Positions 33,745 through 43,212 are shown, counted from the first letter of the stretch. The stretch: 64,000 bases of DNA from JAVBJN01 sp031546985 (GCA_031546985.1 JAVBJN010000039.1:3540-67539); one strand, 5' to 3'. The notes: a model not told the origin generated them from the sequence alone. Numbers and translations: made by a program.

Positions 33745-34401
33745 TTATTTCGCCTTTTGCGCCAGCAAAAGATAGTGGTTAAAAATACTTTCCTTTTTGA
33801 GCAACCGCTCGCCATATACCTTACAGCCACGCTCTTCCAGCATAGCTTTGTATTCCTTAAGGTCATACTGGTGCGGGTGCAGCACATCGCCCGGTAAAGC
33901 CCTGAAAATGTGTTTTAACGCGCCAAAATTGTGCGCGTCTATACTTTCTACCAACCAGCCGCCGGGTTTGAGCCATTGGGTAAGATTAGTGGTAGCCTGC
34001 CCAATATCTTTAACATGGTTAATGGCATTAAGGCAAAAAATGACATCAAACTGCTCTGTAGGCTTAAAATCTTCGAGCGAAGCATTATAAAAAGCAACCG
34101 AAGGGTAGAATGCCTTTTTAAAATGCTGCAGGTTGGCTTCATAATTGTCCAGCAGCGGATCAAAGGCGTGCACCGCCGGATATTTGGTGAGCGCTATAAA
34201 AATACCTGCGGGCCCACAACCGGCATCCAGAATGCGATGCTCCGGCACTATGGTAAAATATTCCGAACAGATATCCAGCAGTTGCTGCCAGTATCCACGC
34301 TTCCATTCGAGATAGGGCAGCACGTCTTTTTCGGCCAAATACCGCTTCCACCATTGCAATTCTGCCTTCTGTGCAATTTTCCACCTGAACAAGCCCGCCA
34401 T
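33745..34401 (-). CDS. Class I SAM-dependent methyltransferase
   Basis: 218-residue methyltransferase. SAM-binding motif I is ILDAGCGPAGIFIAL near 57-71, the acidic end of strand 2 is AFDPL near 80, motif IV is FDVIFCLNAINHVKD near 115-129, followed by LKPGGWLVESID. The end (CKVYGERLLKKESIFNHYLLL) is usual for this group. The first 50 residues are Trp- and Lys-rich (KAELQWWKRYLAEKDVLPYLEWKRGYW), probably the substrate-binding cap. It resembles small-molecule or lipid methyltransferases; the substrate is not clear. It is divergent from the Smr gene. Confidence 0.85.
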   Translation of the reverse strand: MAGLFRWKIAQKAELQWWKRYLAEKDVLPYLEWKRGYWQQLLDICSEYFTIVPEHRILDAGCGPAGIFIALTKYPAVHAFDPLLDNYEANLQHFKKAFYPSVAFYNASLEDFKPTEQFDVIFCLNAINHVKDIGQATTNLTQWLKPGGWLVESIDAHNFGALKHIFRALPGDVLHPHQYDLKEYKAMLEERGCKVYGERLLKKESIFNHYLLLAQKAK

Positions 34402-34449
34402 AATTTGTTAGTTTTGTGTGCTTTTGAAAGCTAAAATACAATCTTGCGC

Positions 34450-35502
34450 ATGAAGTTTTCCATTGGAGATCCCGTTTTGGTTAAAGCCACCGACCAGGAA
34501 GGCACTGTAAGGGGATATATAGACGATAAAACCGTTAAAATTGAAGTAGGCGGTATTGAGTTTCCGGTAGCAGAGGAAGAGCTTACTTTTCCCTATCTGA
34601 AAAGGTTTGCCAAACAAAAAAAGATAAACATAGGCACCACGCCCAAACCTGTGCCCTTAAATATGGACTGGCTGCCCAAAGAAGATAAGTTTTATAAAAA
34701 GCCAAAGATTGGCAATGGCGTATATATTGGTCTGCTGCCTCAGTTTAAATTCGATGGCTTTGAAGATGCGGTAGAAAAACTGCGGGTGTACCTCATAAAC
34801 GAGACACCGCTCAATTACCGTTATGCCTATACCTACAATGAAGGTGCAGAGAACGAACATTCTTCGCACGGAGAACTAAAGGCATTTGGCTATTGTTTTG
34901 TGCATGAAATTGCTTTCGAGGATCTTAACAATGCACTGGAGTTTGTTACAGAATGGAGCTTGCTGGAAAAAGATGCTTCGCTGGCAGCTAAAATTGAAGC
35001 AGAGGCTAAACTGAAACCCAAAACGTATTTCCAGAAACTGGATAAGATGCAAAAGGCTGGCGAACCTATGTTTACGCTGCCTTTGTTTGAGCAATATCCG
35101 CGCAAAAGCAGTGCAGAAGCGGCACCTGTTGCATTTGATGAAGATGTAAGAGCATTTGTACAACAGAAATTATCGGAGCAGCGTATCCTGAAAGATACCA
35201 CAGAGCCACGCCGTGCGGTTTACGAACTGGATCTGCACATCGAGAAACTGGTGACCAACCTGAAAGGCATGAGCAATATGGAAATGCTCGACATTCAGCT
35301 TAAAACCTTCCGGAAGTACCTGGACCTGGCCATTGCCCGCCAGCAAGATGCCATGGTGGTGATTCATGGTGTAGGTAAAGGTACCTTGAGAGAAGAACTG
35401 CACGAAATGCTGAAACACACGCCGGAAGTGACTAACTTTACCGCCAAGTACCACCATAAATATGGCGACGGCGCTACCGAAATTTTCTTTAAATACGATT
35501 AG
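34450..35502 (+). CDS. DUF2027 and Smr domain protein
   Basis: 350 residues from the ATG giving MKFSIGDPVLVK (an in-frame TTG two codons earlier is less likely). The N-terminal 60 residues form a small beta-barrel, then a DUF2027 domain, an acidic/Lys-rich linker, and a C-terminal Smr domain (about 265-350) with ELDLHIEKL and IHGVGKGTLREEL, the DXH and HGXGXG motifs of Smr endonucleases. MutS2-type Smr domains nick DNA or cleave mRNA at collided ribosomes; no MutS core is present here. The rnpB gene follows 14 bp after the stop in the same direction. Confidence 0.88.
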   Translation: MKFSIGDPVLVKATDQEGTVRGYIDDKTVKIEVGGIEFPVAEEELTFPYLKRFAKQKKINIGTTPKPVPLNMDWLPKEDKFYKKPKIGNGVYIGLLPQFKFDGFEDAVEKLRVYLINETPLNYRYAYTYNEGAENEHSSHGELKAFGYCFVHEIAFEDLNNALEFVTEWSLLEKDASLAAKIEAEAKLKPKTYFQKLDKMQKAGEPMFTLPLFEQYPRKSSAEAAPVAFDEDVRAFVQQKLSEQRILKDTTEPRRAVYELDLHIEKLVTNLKGMSNMEMLDIQLKTFRKYLDLAIARQQDAMVVIHGVGKGTLREELHEMLKHTPEVTNFTAKYHHKYGDGATEIFFKYD

Positions 35503-35516
35503 CGTATAAAAATAAC

Positions 35517-35948
35517 ACTGCAAACCAGGCTATCGCCTCTTGCAAAAGGGGAGGAAAGTCCGGACAGCATAGAGCAACACACCACCTAACGGGTGGGCTC
35601 AGCCTCCGGGTTGATACAGACAGTGCCACAGAGAATTACAGCCTTCGGCTCCGGCTTAGTTTTTTACTTTGTAAAAAAGGGTGATGGTGAAAACGTAGGG
35701 TAAGAGCCTACGGTGTGTTATGGCAACATAATATGCGGGTAAACCTTGTGTGCTGAAATGCCAAATAGGCCTTGTACGGCTTGCCGGTGTTGCTGCTCGC
35801 AGCACGTTAAGCTCCGCTTAACAACAAGGTGGGTAGGCAGATAGAGGTGCCGGGCGACCGGCATCCCAGATAAATGATAGCTATACCTAAACCTGCTCTT
35901 AACAGGGCAGATGCAGGTGAAACAGAATCCGGCTTATCGGTTTGCAGT
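35517..35948 (+). ncRNA. rnpB: RNase P RNA (bacterial type A-like)
   Basis: The catalytic RNA that matures tRNA 5' ends. Helix P1 is closed by ACTGCAAACC at 35517-35526 and GGTTTGCAGT at 35939-35948. The universal core is present: GAGGAAAGTCCGGAC at 35551-35565 and, near the end, ACAGAATCCGGCTTA at 35921-35935 (P4 partner). In between are GGTGAAAACGTAGGGTAAGAG-like P10-P11 sequence, split as GTGATGGTGAAA and GGGTAAGAGCC, and GCCGGGCGACCGGC. The length of about 430 nt is ordinary for Bacteroidota. It is followed by a strong terminator. Confidence 0.95.
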
Positions 35949-35953
35949 AACTT

Positions 35954-35988
35954 AAAAGGCTACCCAAATGGGTAGCCTTTTCGTTTTA
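35954..35988 (+). terminator. Intrinsic terminator of rnpB
   Basis: AAAAGGCTACCC and GGGTAGCCTTTT form a perfect 12-bp stem with a 4-base loop, then CGTTTT. Confidence 0.88.
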
Positions 35989-36095
35989 TAGAATTATTCA
36001 GTTTTCACCTCTCATCTCTGTCATCTGTAATTTTTACAAACCTGTACTCAGTTGCTGAAGGTCATTTTCTTTTATGCCCTCTCTGAGACCTGACA

Positions 36096-36146
36096 GGAGC
36101 TACATGCCCCGCAGTGGCGGGACAAGCTTTGTCGAAGGCCGCCTCG
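36096..36146. repeat. Dispersed intergenic repeat (GGCGGGACAAGCTTTGTCGAAGG)
   Basis: AGGAGCTACATGCCCCGC then GGCGGGACAAGCTTTGTCG, a variant of the repeat at 20480-20500 (GCGGGACAGGCTCTGTCGAAG). It lies between rnpB and the convergent arginase-family gene; I see nothing else in 35989-36151. Confidence 0.55.
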
Positions 36147-36151
36147 CACTC

Positions 36152-37171
36152 CTAATTAGACAAACTATTGGCCACCAAAAAATCGCGCAGCAGGTAACTC
36201 ACCAGCTTAGCGGTGTTCTGATCGGTATAGCCATTTTCCAGCGTAATGGCACCTTCGGTAAGGTGCACATAACAAGGCAGAAAAGAACTGGCCGCCATAC
36301 GGATAAAGTTACGTGCATGAATGGGGCTTATACCGCAGGGCGCCATAGCGCTGCTGGCCGTGCGCTCAATACAATCGAGGTCTATTTCAATACCATACCT
36401 TCCCGTACCCGCAAAGTCTAATGCATGGCGCACATAATGCTCAAAATTGTATTGCGGGTTCAGAAAAATATCTTCGAAGAAACTAAAACGCACATCGGTA
36501 TTCTGCCGCAGTTCTTCAATAATATTCTGTGCGTTGTAGGCCTCATGCAAGCCTACAATAGCATAATGTTTTAAAAAACCCTCGGTATAGGCATACCGGA
36601 ATCCGTTGCCACTGTGCCGGCCTTCCATTCTACGAAAATCGGAGTGCGCATCGAGGTTTACTGTATTAATAGCTGTTTGCATAGCCTTGCTTACACCTTT
36701 AATAATAGGGTAGGCATTATTGTGCCCGCCACCTACCACCAAAGGAATCTTGCCCAGCGCTGCAATAGCGTTGATCACCTCCGTTACACATTCGTCAATA
36801 TAGCTTACCCGCTCGCGCAGCTGTTGCAGGCTCAGCAAATGCAAATCGTTCTGAATGTCTTCAAAATCGAGGTGCCCCAGCACCAGCAGGTTGTCTCCGG
36901 AGCAAGCCGTGGTGCTTTGGGTATTCAGAAAGGTACGCAGCGCCGCCGGCCAGAGGGTACGCGTGCCACCACCGCCCAAATTGGCTTTTACACCTACTTC
37001 TTCGGGTATACCCAGCAAAACGTATTTGGCCGGGGTATGCATCAGATCGAGCTGCCAGGTGGTAGCATCGGTCAAGGTATGCACCTGCTGACCCATTTTG
37101 GTTTCGCCCTCCCGTACGGCAGTCTGGCTTAAAACATATTGCTTGTTATAGACTTTTAATCGTTGTTGCAT
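36152..37171 (-). CDS. Arginase/formimidoylglutamase family hydrolase
   Basis: 339-residue ureohydrolase-fold protein. Metal-binding segments of the arginase family are visible in altered form: VVGGGHNNAYP (first His), NLDAHSDFR (DXHXD) and IEIDLDCIER (DXD). The VGGGHN and HSDFR variants are typical of the Bacteroidota formimidoylglutamase-like group rather than true arginase. It probably hydrolyses a guanidino or formimino substrate with two Mn ions. No other histidine-degradation (hut) genes are nearby, so the substrate stays open. Confidence 0.82.
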   Translation of the reverse strand: MQQRLKVYNKQYVLSQTAVREGETKMGQQVHTLTDATTWQLDLMHTPAKYVLLGIPEEVGVKANLGGGGTRTLWPAALRTFLNTQSTTACSGDNLLVLGHLDFEDIQNDLHLLSLQQLRERVSYIDECVTEVINAIAALGKIPLVVGGGHNNAYPIIKGVSKAMQTAINTVNLDAHSDFRRMEGRHSGNGFRYAYTEGFLKHYAIVGLHEAYNAQNIIEELRQNTDVRFSFFEDIFLNPQYNFEHYVRHALDFAGTGRYGIEIDLDCIERTASSAMAPCGISPIHARNFIRMAASSFLPCYVHLTEGAITLENGYTDQNTAKLVSYLLRDFLVANSLSN

Positions 37172-37231
37172 AAATCGTTTTTCAGATCATCTTATTAATG
37201 AGCACCCAGACCTGCGCCTATTCAACTTTCA

Positions 37232-37284
37232 CCTCTTTCGACGGCACAGCAGCCTGCCCCGCCAGATGCGGGGACACGGCGGAT
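37232..37284. repeat. Dispersed intergenic repeat (CAGCAGCCTGCCCCGC type)
   Basis: TTTCGACGGCACAGCAGCC then CCCCGCCAGATGCGGGGACA, nearly the same as 47703-47754. CCCCGC and GCGGGG make a hairpin. It lies between the arginase-family gene and the convergent side of the DUF885 gene. Confidence 0.55.
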
Positions 37285-37366
37285 GATTATATTCGCTCAG
37301 AGACGCAAAGGTGTTGAGGCGCAGGAAATTACTTTTCACCATTCACTATTCATCTTTGACTTTTCA

Positions 37367-39151
37367 CTACTGCGCCGCCCATTTATCCAACTTGGCTTCC
37401 AGCACATTCAGTGGCATGCAGCCATCTTTCAGTACCTGCTCATGGAAATCGGCCATGCGGAATTTAGCGCCCATCTGCTCCTGGTATTTGATGCGGAGCG
37501 ATTGAATCTTGAGCTTCCCAATCATGTAGGACAATGCCTGGCCCGCAATAGCCATATAGCGCTCTATCTCGGCAGTAGCTTCTTCTTCGCTGATGCGCTC
37601 GTGCTTGCACATAAACGCAACGGCTTCTTCGCGGGTCATATTTTTGGTATGCAGCCCTACATCCACCACCAGGCGAATGGCACGGTGCATGGCATCGCTC
37701 AGGTGACCAAAGTATTGGTACGGATCGGTAAATACGCCCAGGGTTTTGCCCAACGACTCGGCATACAATGCCCAGCCTTCGCCATAAGCGCCATACCATA
37801 TAAATCTGCGGAGCTTAGGCAAATCTTTATTCTCCTGTTGCAAAGCAATCTGGTAGTGGTGCCCCGGAATGGCTTCGTGCAAAAACAGGGTAACCATACC
37901 CACTTTATTAAATTCTTTCGCATCCAGGATGGGCACATAAAAGATACCGGGCCGGCTGCCATCTTCGCTTGGCGGGTTGTATTCCGCACTGGCAGAGGCC
38001 GCACGGAATGCTTCGGTTTGCCTGATCTCGAAAGGAGACTTAGGCGTGCGGTGGAACAGTTCTTTCAGGTTAGGCTCTTCCACTTTCAGAATAGCCTGAA
38101 AGGTATCGAGAATTTGCTGTGGGGTGGTAAAGGGTTTAAACTGTTTATCGGTATTGATAAACGCAAACATATCCTGCAACGAACCTTTGAAACCCACTTT
38201 ATCCTTCACCTTATTCATTTCCATCTCCAGGTGTGCGATCTGCTCCTGCCCAATATGGTAAATACTGTCTGGTGTAAGATCGGTAGTGGTCCAGTTGCGC
38301 ACCAGGTAATTGTACCATTGGTCACCATTGGGAATAGCGCTCATACCACTGGTGGTACGGGCTTTGGCCATATATTCTTTTTCCATAAAATCGGCCAGTT
38401 TTGCATAAGCCGGTTGAATGGTTTGTTTTATCAGTCCTGTATACAGATCGGTGTAGCGCTTTTTATCTTCCGCAGAAAAGTCTTTGGGCATCAGCGTTAC
38501 CGGGCCATAGAAAGGACTTTTCTCCGTAGCATCCGTAGCGATGCGGCGCAGTTGCGGAATCACCTTCTTCACCAATGCCTTTGGCAGCACAATACCTGTT
38601 TCCATGCCTTTGCGCATATTGGCAATGGCAGTATCGGCCCAGGCAGAGAACACACTGGCCCGTTTGAGGAAGTTATCGTAATCCTTAGGTGTTTTGAACG
38701 GCTGGTTGCCCTGTGCCGAGCCCAGCACCGGAAGCTCCAGGGTAGTGCCCCAAAACTGGTTAATGGGCATTAAATGGCCGGGAAAACGCAGGCCTTCGAG
38801 CCCCATGCTCATTTCGCGCTTAAAAATGAGGTAACTGAGCTGATCGTTCTCGTTCAAACCCGCAGAATCGATTTTGGACAGCGCGCCAAGCTGCTTTTCA
38901 TAAAACGTCATGACCGTATCGCGAAAGCTCTCGCTGATGTCAATATTCATACGGTCATTGTACCGGTTGTCGCCATTGGCAGTGGCTTCAAAAGGAAAAA
39001 GTTGCATACGCTCTTCCCAATACCGGTCCAGCAGTTGGGCCAGATCTTTATTCATAGCGGCAGTTTGGGCAACCGGGGTTGCGGTTCGGTCGGCCTGCTG
39101 GCATGCTGCAGTAGAGAGCAATAGCGCCAGCGGCAGATATTTCCATTTCAT
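37367..39151 (-). CDS. DUF885 family lipoprotein, probable metallopeptidase
   Basis: 594 residues from MKWKYLPLALLLSTAAC, a lipoprotein signal with lipidated Cys17 (ten further upstream codons are not signal-like). The family carries a gluzincin-type zinc motif; here HEAIPGHHYQ with HE and the second His of GHH is visible about three quarters along. Other conserved parts: FPFEATANGDNRYND near the start and GEGWALYAESLG after the zinc motif. Members are outer- or inner-membrane-anchored peptidases of unknown specificity. The gene is alone; the next start upstream is the divergent AraC gene. Confidence 0.88.
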   Translation of the reverse strand: MKWKYLPLALLLSTAACQQADRTATPVAQTAAMNKDLAQLLDRYWEERMQLFPFEATANGDNRYNDRMNIDISESFRDTVMTFYEKQLGALSKIDSAGLNENDQLSYLIFKREMSMGLEGLRFPGHLMPINQFWGTTLELPVLGSAQGNQPFKTPKDYDNFLKRASVFSAWADTAIANMRKGMETGIVLPKALVKKVIPQLRRIATDATEKSPFYGPVTLMPKDFSAEDKKRYTDLYTGLIKQTIQPAYAKLADFMEKEYMAKARTTSGMSAIPNGDQWYNYLVRNWTTTDLTPDSIYHIGQEQIAHLEMEMNKVKDKVGFKGSLQDMFAFINTDKQFKPFTTPQQILDTFQAILKVEEPNLKELFHRTPKSPFEIRQTEAFRAASASAEYNPPSEDGSRPGIFYVPILDAKEFNKVGMVTLFLHEAIPGHHYQIALQQENKDLPKLRRFIWYGAYGEGWALYAESLGKTLGVFTDPYQYFGHLSDAMHRAIRLVVDVGLHTKNMTREEAVAFMCKHERISEEEATAEIERYMAIAGQALSYMIGKLKIQSLRIKYQEQMGAKFRMADFHEQVLKDGCMPLNVLEAKLDKWAAQ

Positions 39152-39294
39152 GGTTACAAGTTTGAAGCATTGAAAATACATACCTTTAAATAATTATACG
39201 CGACATTTTGCCGAAAGGACCAACCGGCGGAGCAGTGGTATGATGTTCTGTACCAGTCCATTACCATTAATAGAGGTATTTAGGGCTTATTTTT

Positions 39295-39302
39295 TACTTT
39301 TG
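39295..39302 (+). promoter_or_regulatory. Possible -7 element of the AraC-type gene
   Basis: TACTTTTG matches TAnnTTTG, 76 bp before the ATG. No TTTG at -33. Confidence 0.35.
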
Positions 39303-39378
39303 CTTAACATTACCTGTTTTGTAAAAGTCAATTACAGATATGCTTATTTAGAATTTTTAATACCGCACCAATTGAAAT

Positions 39379-40377
39379 ATGCACCCGGAAGAATACATTA
39401 ACCTAAAGGTAAGCCACGAGCATCCCGAACAATATTCGGCTTTTCTTCGTGCGTTTCCGGGAGCCAGAGCTACCGATACCGAAAACAAGATTATACTGGA
39501 TTACCCGTTGAACCATTGCGAGGTGATTATGGAGAAGATGGATGAGGGTTTCTGGATTTTCCGGCTGGAAAGCCATTTTCGCGAAAACATCCTGTACGAT
39601 TGGTTGCCCAACGAAACCTCGCCATACTTCGTGCTCGATTACCTGTTTACCCGCGATGAAATGAATTATACCCGCGATGGTAACCGTTTTGCCATACAGG
39701 ATGCCGTAATACTGAGCAACAACAAAACGCATTTCCAGATGTATGTAAAGCGAAACGGCCGTCTGCTCAATTACCGGATGGTTTTTACGCTCGATTACCT
39801 GACACGCAATACCACACTTACTGATAATTTTCTGGAGCAAACCGAAGTGGGGCGCGTGTTTAACTACAACAGCAGTTTTTACCTGCGTGTACCCGAATGG
39901 GAAGAAGAGCAGTTGCTCCAAAGCCTGGTTATGGACCTGATACCTGCCAATGAAGACATTACCCGCAGGCTGCGCATTAAAAAGAACATCCTCAATGTGC
40001 TGGAAAAATTCCTGAGCCTGTCTATACAAAGGGAGCAACAGCCGGGTTTAAAATGGCCCGATATACAGCGAATGAAGAATGTTGCCGAAACGCTGCAAAC
40101 CAAAATACTGGAAGGATTTCCGGGGGTTGAATCGCTCGCGGCATTCAGCAGCGTATCGGTTTCTAAGTTTAAAAGAGACTTCAAAGCCGTGTATGATACC
40201 TCGCCGTTCGATTTTTTCCGGAAACTGCAAATGGATTATGCCGAAACCTGCATTAACCAGCGCAAGTTTACCATTAAGGAAATAGCCGCCCAGCTTGGGT
40301 TTGAGAACCCCAGCAATTTCACTTCCTGCTTTAAAAAATTTAAAGGCGTTAACCCCTCCGGGCTGGTTCAGGCGTAA
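39379..40377 (+). CDS. AraC-family transcriptional regulator
   Basis: 332 residues. The C-terminal 100 residues form the two helix-turn-helix AraC domain: SLAAFSSVSVSKFKRDFKAVYDTSP for the first and FTIKEIAAQLGFENPSNFTSCFKKF for the second. The N-terminal 220 residues are not a clear cupin; they resemble the ligand part of other Bacteroidota AraC proteins. It is divergent from DUF885 with 227 bp between, and could regulate that gene or itself. Confidence 0.9.
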   Translation: MHPEEYINLKVSHEHPEQYSAFLRAFPGARATDTENKIILDYPLNHCEVIMEKMDEGFWIFRLESHFRENILYDWLPNETSPYFVLDYLFTRDEMNYTRDGNRFAIQDAVILSNNKTHFQMYVKRNGRLLNYRMVFTLDYLTRNTTLTDNFLEQTEVGRVFNYNSSFYLRVPEWEEEQLLQSLVMDLIPANEDITRRLRIKKNILNVLEKFLSLSIQREQQPGLKWPDIQRMKNVAETLQTKILEGFPGVESLAAFSSVSVSKFKRDFKAVYDTSPFDFFRKLQMDYAETCINQRKFTIKEIAAQLGFENPSNFTSCFKKFKGVNPSGLVQA

Positions 40378-40435
40378 AAAACTTTAAAAGGGAGATTTTG
40401 GACCTGTACAAGTTCTATTAATAATACTGAATTGT

Positions 40436-40543
40436 TATCTTTGAAAAAGAATCCAACCTTCAGAAAGCATCATTGCATCGATCCAACTTAAGGTAAAGGA
40501 TTCCAGGCCATGTATTTTGTCGGGATTTACATGGCCTATTTTT
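40436..40543 (+). ncRNA. Candidate small structured RNA with own promoter box and terminator
   Basis: TATCTTTG (40436-40443) fits the -7 box, so a transcript would start near 40450. The first half folds: GAATCC (40449-40454) pairs with GGATTC (40498-40503) and CCTT (40457-40460) with AAGG (40490-40493). Then comes a perfect 10-bp terminator stem, AGGCCATGTA with TACATGGCCT (40505-40537), and ATTTTT. The transcript would be about 95 nt. I do not match it to a known family. It could instead be the 3' end of the AraC mRNA, whose stop is 59 bp upstream; no -33 TTTG at the right distance. Confidence 0.45.
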
Positions 40544-40571
40544 ATGTCTAAACGTTTCGTAACTTTATACA

Positions 40572-40603
40572 AACGCCCCTTGCTATGCGAGGGGCGTTTT
40601 GGT
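40572..40603 (+). terminator. Second intrinsic terminator
   Basis: AACGCCCCT and AGGGGCGTT form a perfect 9-bp stem with loop TGCTATGCG, followed by TTGGTTT. It lies 35 bp after the candidate RNA. Confidence 0.7.
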
Positions 40604-40623
40604 TTCCTCAAAGCCTTTATATT

Positions 40624-40666
40624 GGAGATCCTGCTCCTCGCGGACTCGGGCAGGATGACATCCCCC
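40624..40666. repeat. Dispersed intergenic repeat (GATCCTGC...GCAGGATGACA type)
   Basis: GAGATCCTGCTCCTCGCGG then CGGGCAGGATGACATCC; same family as 14218-14258 and the units near 47.6-48.0 kb. Confidence 0.55.
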
Positions 40667-40693
40667 TTTTAACCGTGGTTTTACAGACATAAA

Positions 40694-40720
40694 AAAGCCC
40701 TCCGCAATGCGAAGGGCTTT
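40694..40720 (-). terminator. Intrinsic terminator after the DPP-IV-like gene
   Basis: AAAGCCCT and AGGGCTTT stem (inner GC-AAT-GC), with T6 when read on the minus strand; 22 bp past the stop. Confidence 0.8.
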
Positions 40721-40742
40721 CAAATCAGATTACAGATACCAA

Positions 40743-42929
40743 TTAAGGCAACTGGCTATTTTCTGGCTTCAGGTACAGATCAAAGTAATCGGTGATCTTC
40801 TGCATCAGGTGCACACGGTCTTTGCCGCGCACATTGTGCGGATGGCCGGGATATACGAAGTAGTCGAGCTGCACATTGTTGTCTACCGCATTTTTCAACA
40901 GTTTTACGCTGTGCTGCCATACCACCACATCATCATCGGTACCGTGAATTACCATCAGTTTGCCTTTCAGGTTTTTCGTTTTATCGAGCAATACATTTGT
41001 AGCATAACCCTCTGCATTGGTTTGTGGCTGATCCATGTAACGCTCGGTATACATAATTTCATACATGCTCCAATCCAGTACGGGGCCGCCGGCTACAGCA
41101 GCTTTAAACACATCAGGATGTTTGAGCATGAGCGAAGTGGTCATAAAACCGCCGTAGCTCCAGCCATGCACACCCATACGCGAAGCATCTACATAAGGCA
41201 AGGCTTTGAGGTAATCTACACCTTTAAGCTGGTCGCTCATTTCTGGCGTGCCCAACTGGCGGAATGGTGCACTTTCAAACGCCATACCCCTGTTGCTGCT
41301 GCCACGGCCATCCATGGTAAACACCACATAACCACGCTGCGTAAGATAATCGTACCACAAATTGCCCGAAGCCGGGAAACTGTTTTTTACCAGCTGCACA
41401 TGCGGACCATTGTACAGGTACACGATTACAGGGTATTTTTTAGACTTATCCATATTGGCCGGGGTAATGAGCTTGCCATACAGCGGCGTGCCGTCATCGG
41501 CTTTTAAAGTGACTTGTTCTACATTAGCCGTAGCGTACTCCGACAGGGTATTTTTTGCTGCCAGCAGGGTTTGCAGTTTGGCGCCCTTAGCCGGTCTCAG
41601 TTCTATAGTTCTTGGATTAGCTTCGGAAGTGTAGCTATCCAGCAGGTACTGCCCATTGCTGCTCACTTCTACAGTATGTGTACCTGCGGCCTCATCGAGC
41701 CTGCGTATGGCACTGCTGCCCAGGTTTACGGCATAAGCGTGTTTTTCCATCGCGCTTTCTTTGCTGGCGCTAATGATTACTTCGTTGCTTTTGGTGTTAA
41801 AACCCAGCAACTCATTTACCACCCAGGCACCTTTGGTGAGCTGGCGCAATTGCTTGCCTTTGGTATTGTAGAGGTATAGGTGCATGTAGCCATCTTTCTG
41901 GCTCCACCAGATAAACTCATCATTTTTGCCCGGCACAAACGATAATGCGTGCTGCGGCTCTACATATTTGGTATCCTGCTCTTCAAACAGGGTTTGAATC
42001 AGTTTGCCCGTTGCGGCATCATATTGGTTAAGCCACATATGGTTCTGGTCGCGATTCAGCAGCGCTACGTAGATCTGCTTTTCATCGGGGCTCCAGGTAA
42101 TGCAGGTATGGTATTGGTCTTTATCGGTTTGGAGAAAAACTGTCTGTCCGGTGCTAACGTTATAAACACCCAATTGCACCTGGTGCGAGGTTTTGCCCGC
42201 CATCGGATACTTGATGTTCTTAACCGTAGCCGGTGTTTCGTTCCAGTTTACGATAGGGTAGTCGGCCACCATACTCTGATCCATACGGTAAAAAGCCAGC
42301 AGATTGCCTTTGGGCGACCAGAAAATACCCCGGTCGATGCCAAATTCATTGCGGTGCACAGCCTGCCCGTTCAAAATATCTTTGTTAGCCTCGTTGGTTA
42401 CGGCTACTGCTTTGCTGTTATTGCGTGTTACTGGCTGCACGTACAGGTTATTGCCCACGGTGTAAGCAACCTGGTTGCCCGTGCCGGGTACGGCATACAG
42501 GTTTTCAAACCCTTCCTGCAAGCCCAATGCTTGAATGGCGCTTGGGTTGCCATCGATATTGATGCTCACCAGGTTGTTGCCTTGTGTAAAGTAAGCCATG
42601 CTGCTGTTGAGCCAGTTGATAGCAGGCATTTTCTTTAACGCAGGCAGACCTGCATTACTAAGCATACTATTTAATTCGCTCAGCTTAAACAGGGTATCAG
42701 CTTTAAGGCCTGGCACCGCAAAAGACACCAAAGCATCGCTGTTGGTGCCTGCCTGCTGGGTAAATTGTGTAGTGCCCGGAATCCAGTGCAGTTGTTTGAT
42801 GTTTTCTACCGCAAGATTACTGGTTAAGCCCAGCACTGCATCCTGCATGGTAAAGCTCTTTTTCTGACTGTAACCTGCCTGGCTCAGTGCCACCAGGACC
42901 GGTAATGTAAACAGTAATTTCTTGTACAT
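40743..42929 (-). CDS. S9B dipeptidyl-peptidase IV-like serine peptidase
   Basis: 728 residues: signal peptide (about 1-20, ALSQAGYS), a beta-propeller of about 450 residues with an N-terminal WSPKGNLLAFYRMDQ (DPP-IV B family), and an alpha/beta hydrolase domain. The catalytic triad is Ser591 in GWSYGGF, Asp666 in HGTDDDV and His698 in GHPHNV. It cleaves Xaa-Pro dipeptides from peptides in the periplasm, useful for peptide uptake by this organism type. Single gene with a clean terminator. Confidence 0.93.
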   Translation of the reverse strand: MYKKLLFTLPVLVALSQAGYSQKKSFTMQDAVLGLTSNLAVENIKQLHWIPGTTQFTQQAGTNSDALVSFAVPGLKADTLFKLSELNSMLSNAGLPALKKMPAINWLNSSMAYFTQGNNLVSINIDGNPSAIQALGLQEGFENLYAVPGTGNQVAYTVGNNLYVQPVTRNNSKAVAVTNEANKDILNGQAVHRNEFGIDRGIFWSPKGNLLAFYRMDQSMVADYPIVNWNETPATVKNIKYPMAGKTSHQVQLGVYNVSTGQTVFLQTDKDQYHTCITWSPDEKQIYVALLNRDQNHMWLNQYDAATGKLIQTLFEEQDTKYVEPQHALSFVPGKNDEFIWWSQKDGYMHLYLYNTKGKQLRQLTKGAWVVNELLGFNTKSNEVIISASKESAMEKHAYAVNLGSSAIRRLDEAAGTHTVEVSSNGQYLLDSYTSEANPRTIELRPAKGAKLQTLLAAKNTLSEYATANVEQVTLKADDGTPLYGKLITPANMDKSKKYPVIVYLYNGPHVQLVKNSFPASGNLWYDYLTQRGYVVFTMDGRGSSNRGMAFESAPFRQLGTPEMSDQLKGVDYLKALPYVDASRMGVHGWSYGGFMTTSLMLKHPDVFKAAVAGGPVLDWSMYEIMYTERYMDQPQTNAEGYATNVLLDKTKNLKGKLMVIHGTDDDVVVWQHSVKLLKNAVDNNVQLDYFVYPGHPHNVRGKDRVHLMQKITDYFDLYLKPENSQLP

Positions 42930-43122
42930 AATGAATCGATCCGTTAAACTTAAGTGGTAAAAATAGCATTTTCCGGGGGAAGGGGAGGCGAAATAAGCTG
43001 GGCAACCCGTTGATAGGCATTGTTTTAGTATATGTTCTATGCAATGATATGACTAACCTTTACGGTTCATCATCATCTTTTTCATATATAAATGAGCTAA
43101 GCCTGAAAGGTTTTTAAAACAC

Positions 43123-43152
43123 AACATCCCCCGGTTTTAAGCGGAGGATGTT
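43123..43152. terminator. Hairpin between DPP-IV-like and ABC-F genes
   Basis: AACATCC and GGATGTT with inner CCG and CGG form an imperfect stem. On the minus strand TTTTAAAAA follows, so it may end the ABC-F transcript. Outside this and the repeat below, 42930-43305 shows nothing I can name. Confidence 0.45.
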
Positions 43153-43212
43153 AGAGATTGAATAGGGTAAATGCGCAGGAAAATCTGGGCTACTCCAAGA
43201 GCGAAACATTGT

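Noticed and set aside
37283..38773. 496-codon plus-strand open frame opposite the DUF885 gene
   Set aside because: Mirror of a well-supported conserved gene; Phe/His/Cys-rich composition without domain signals.
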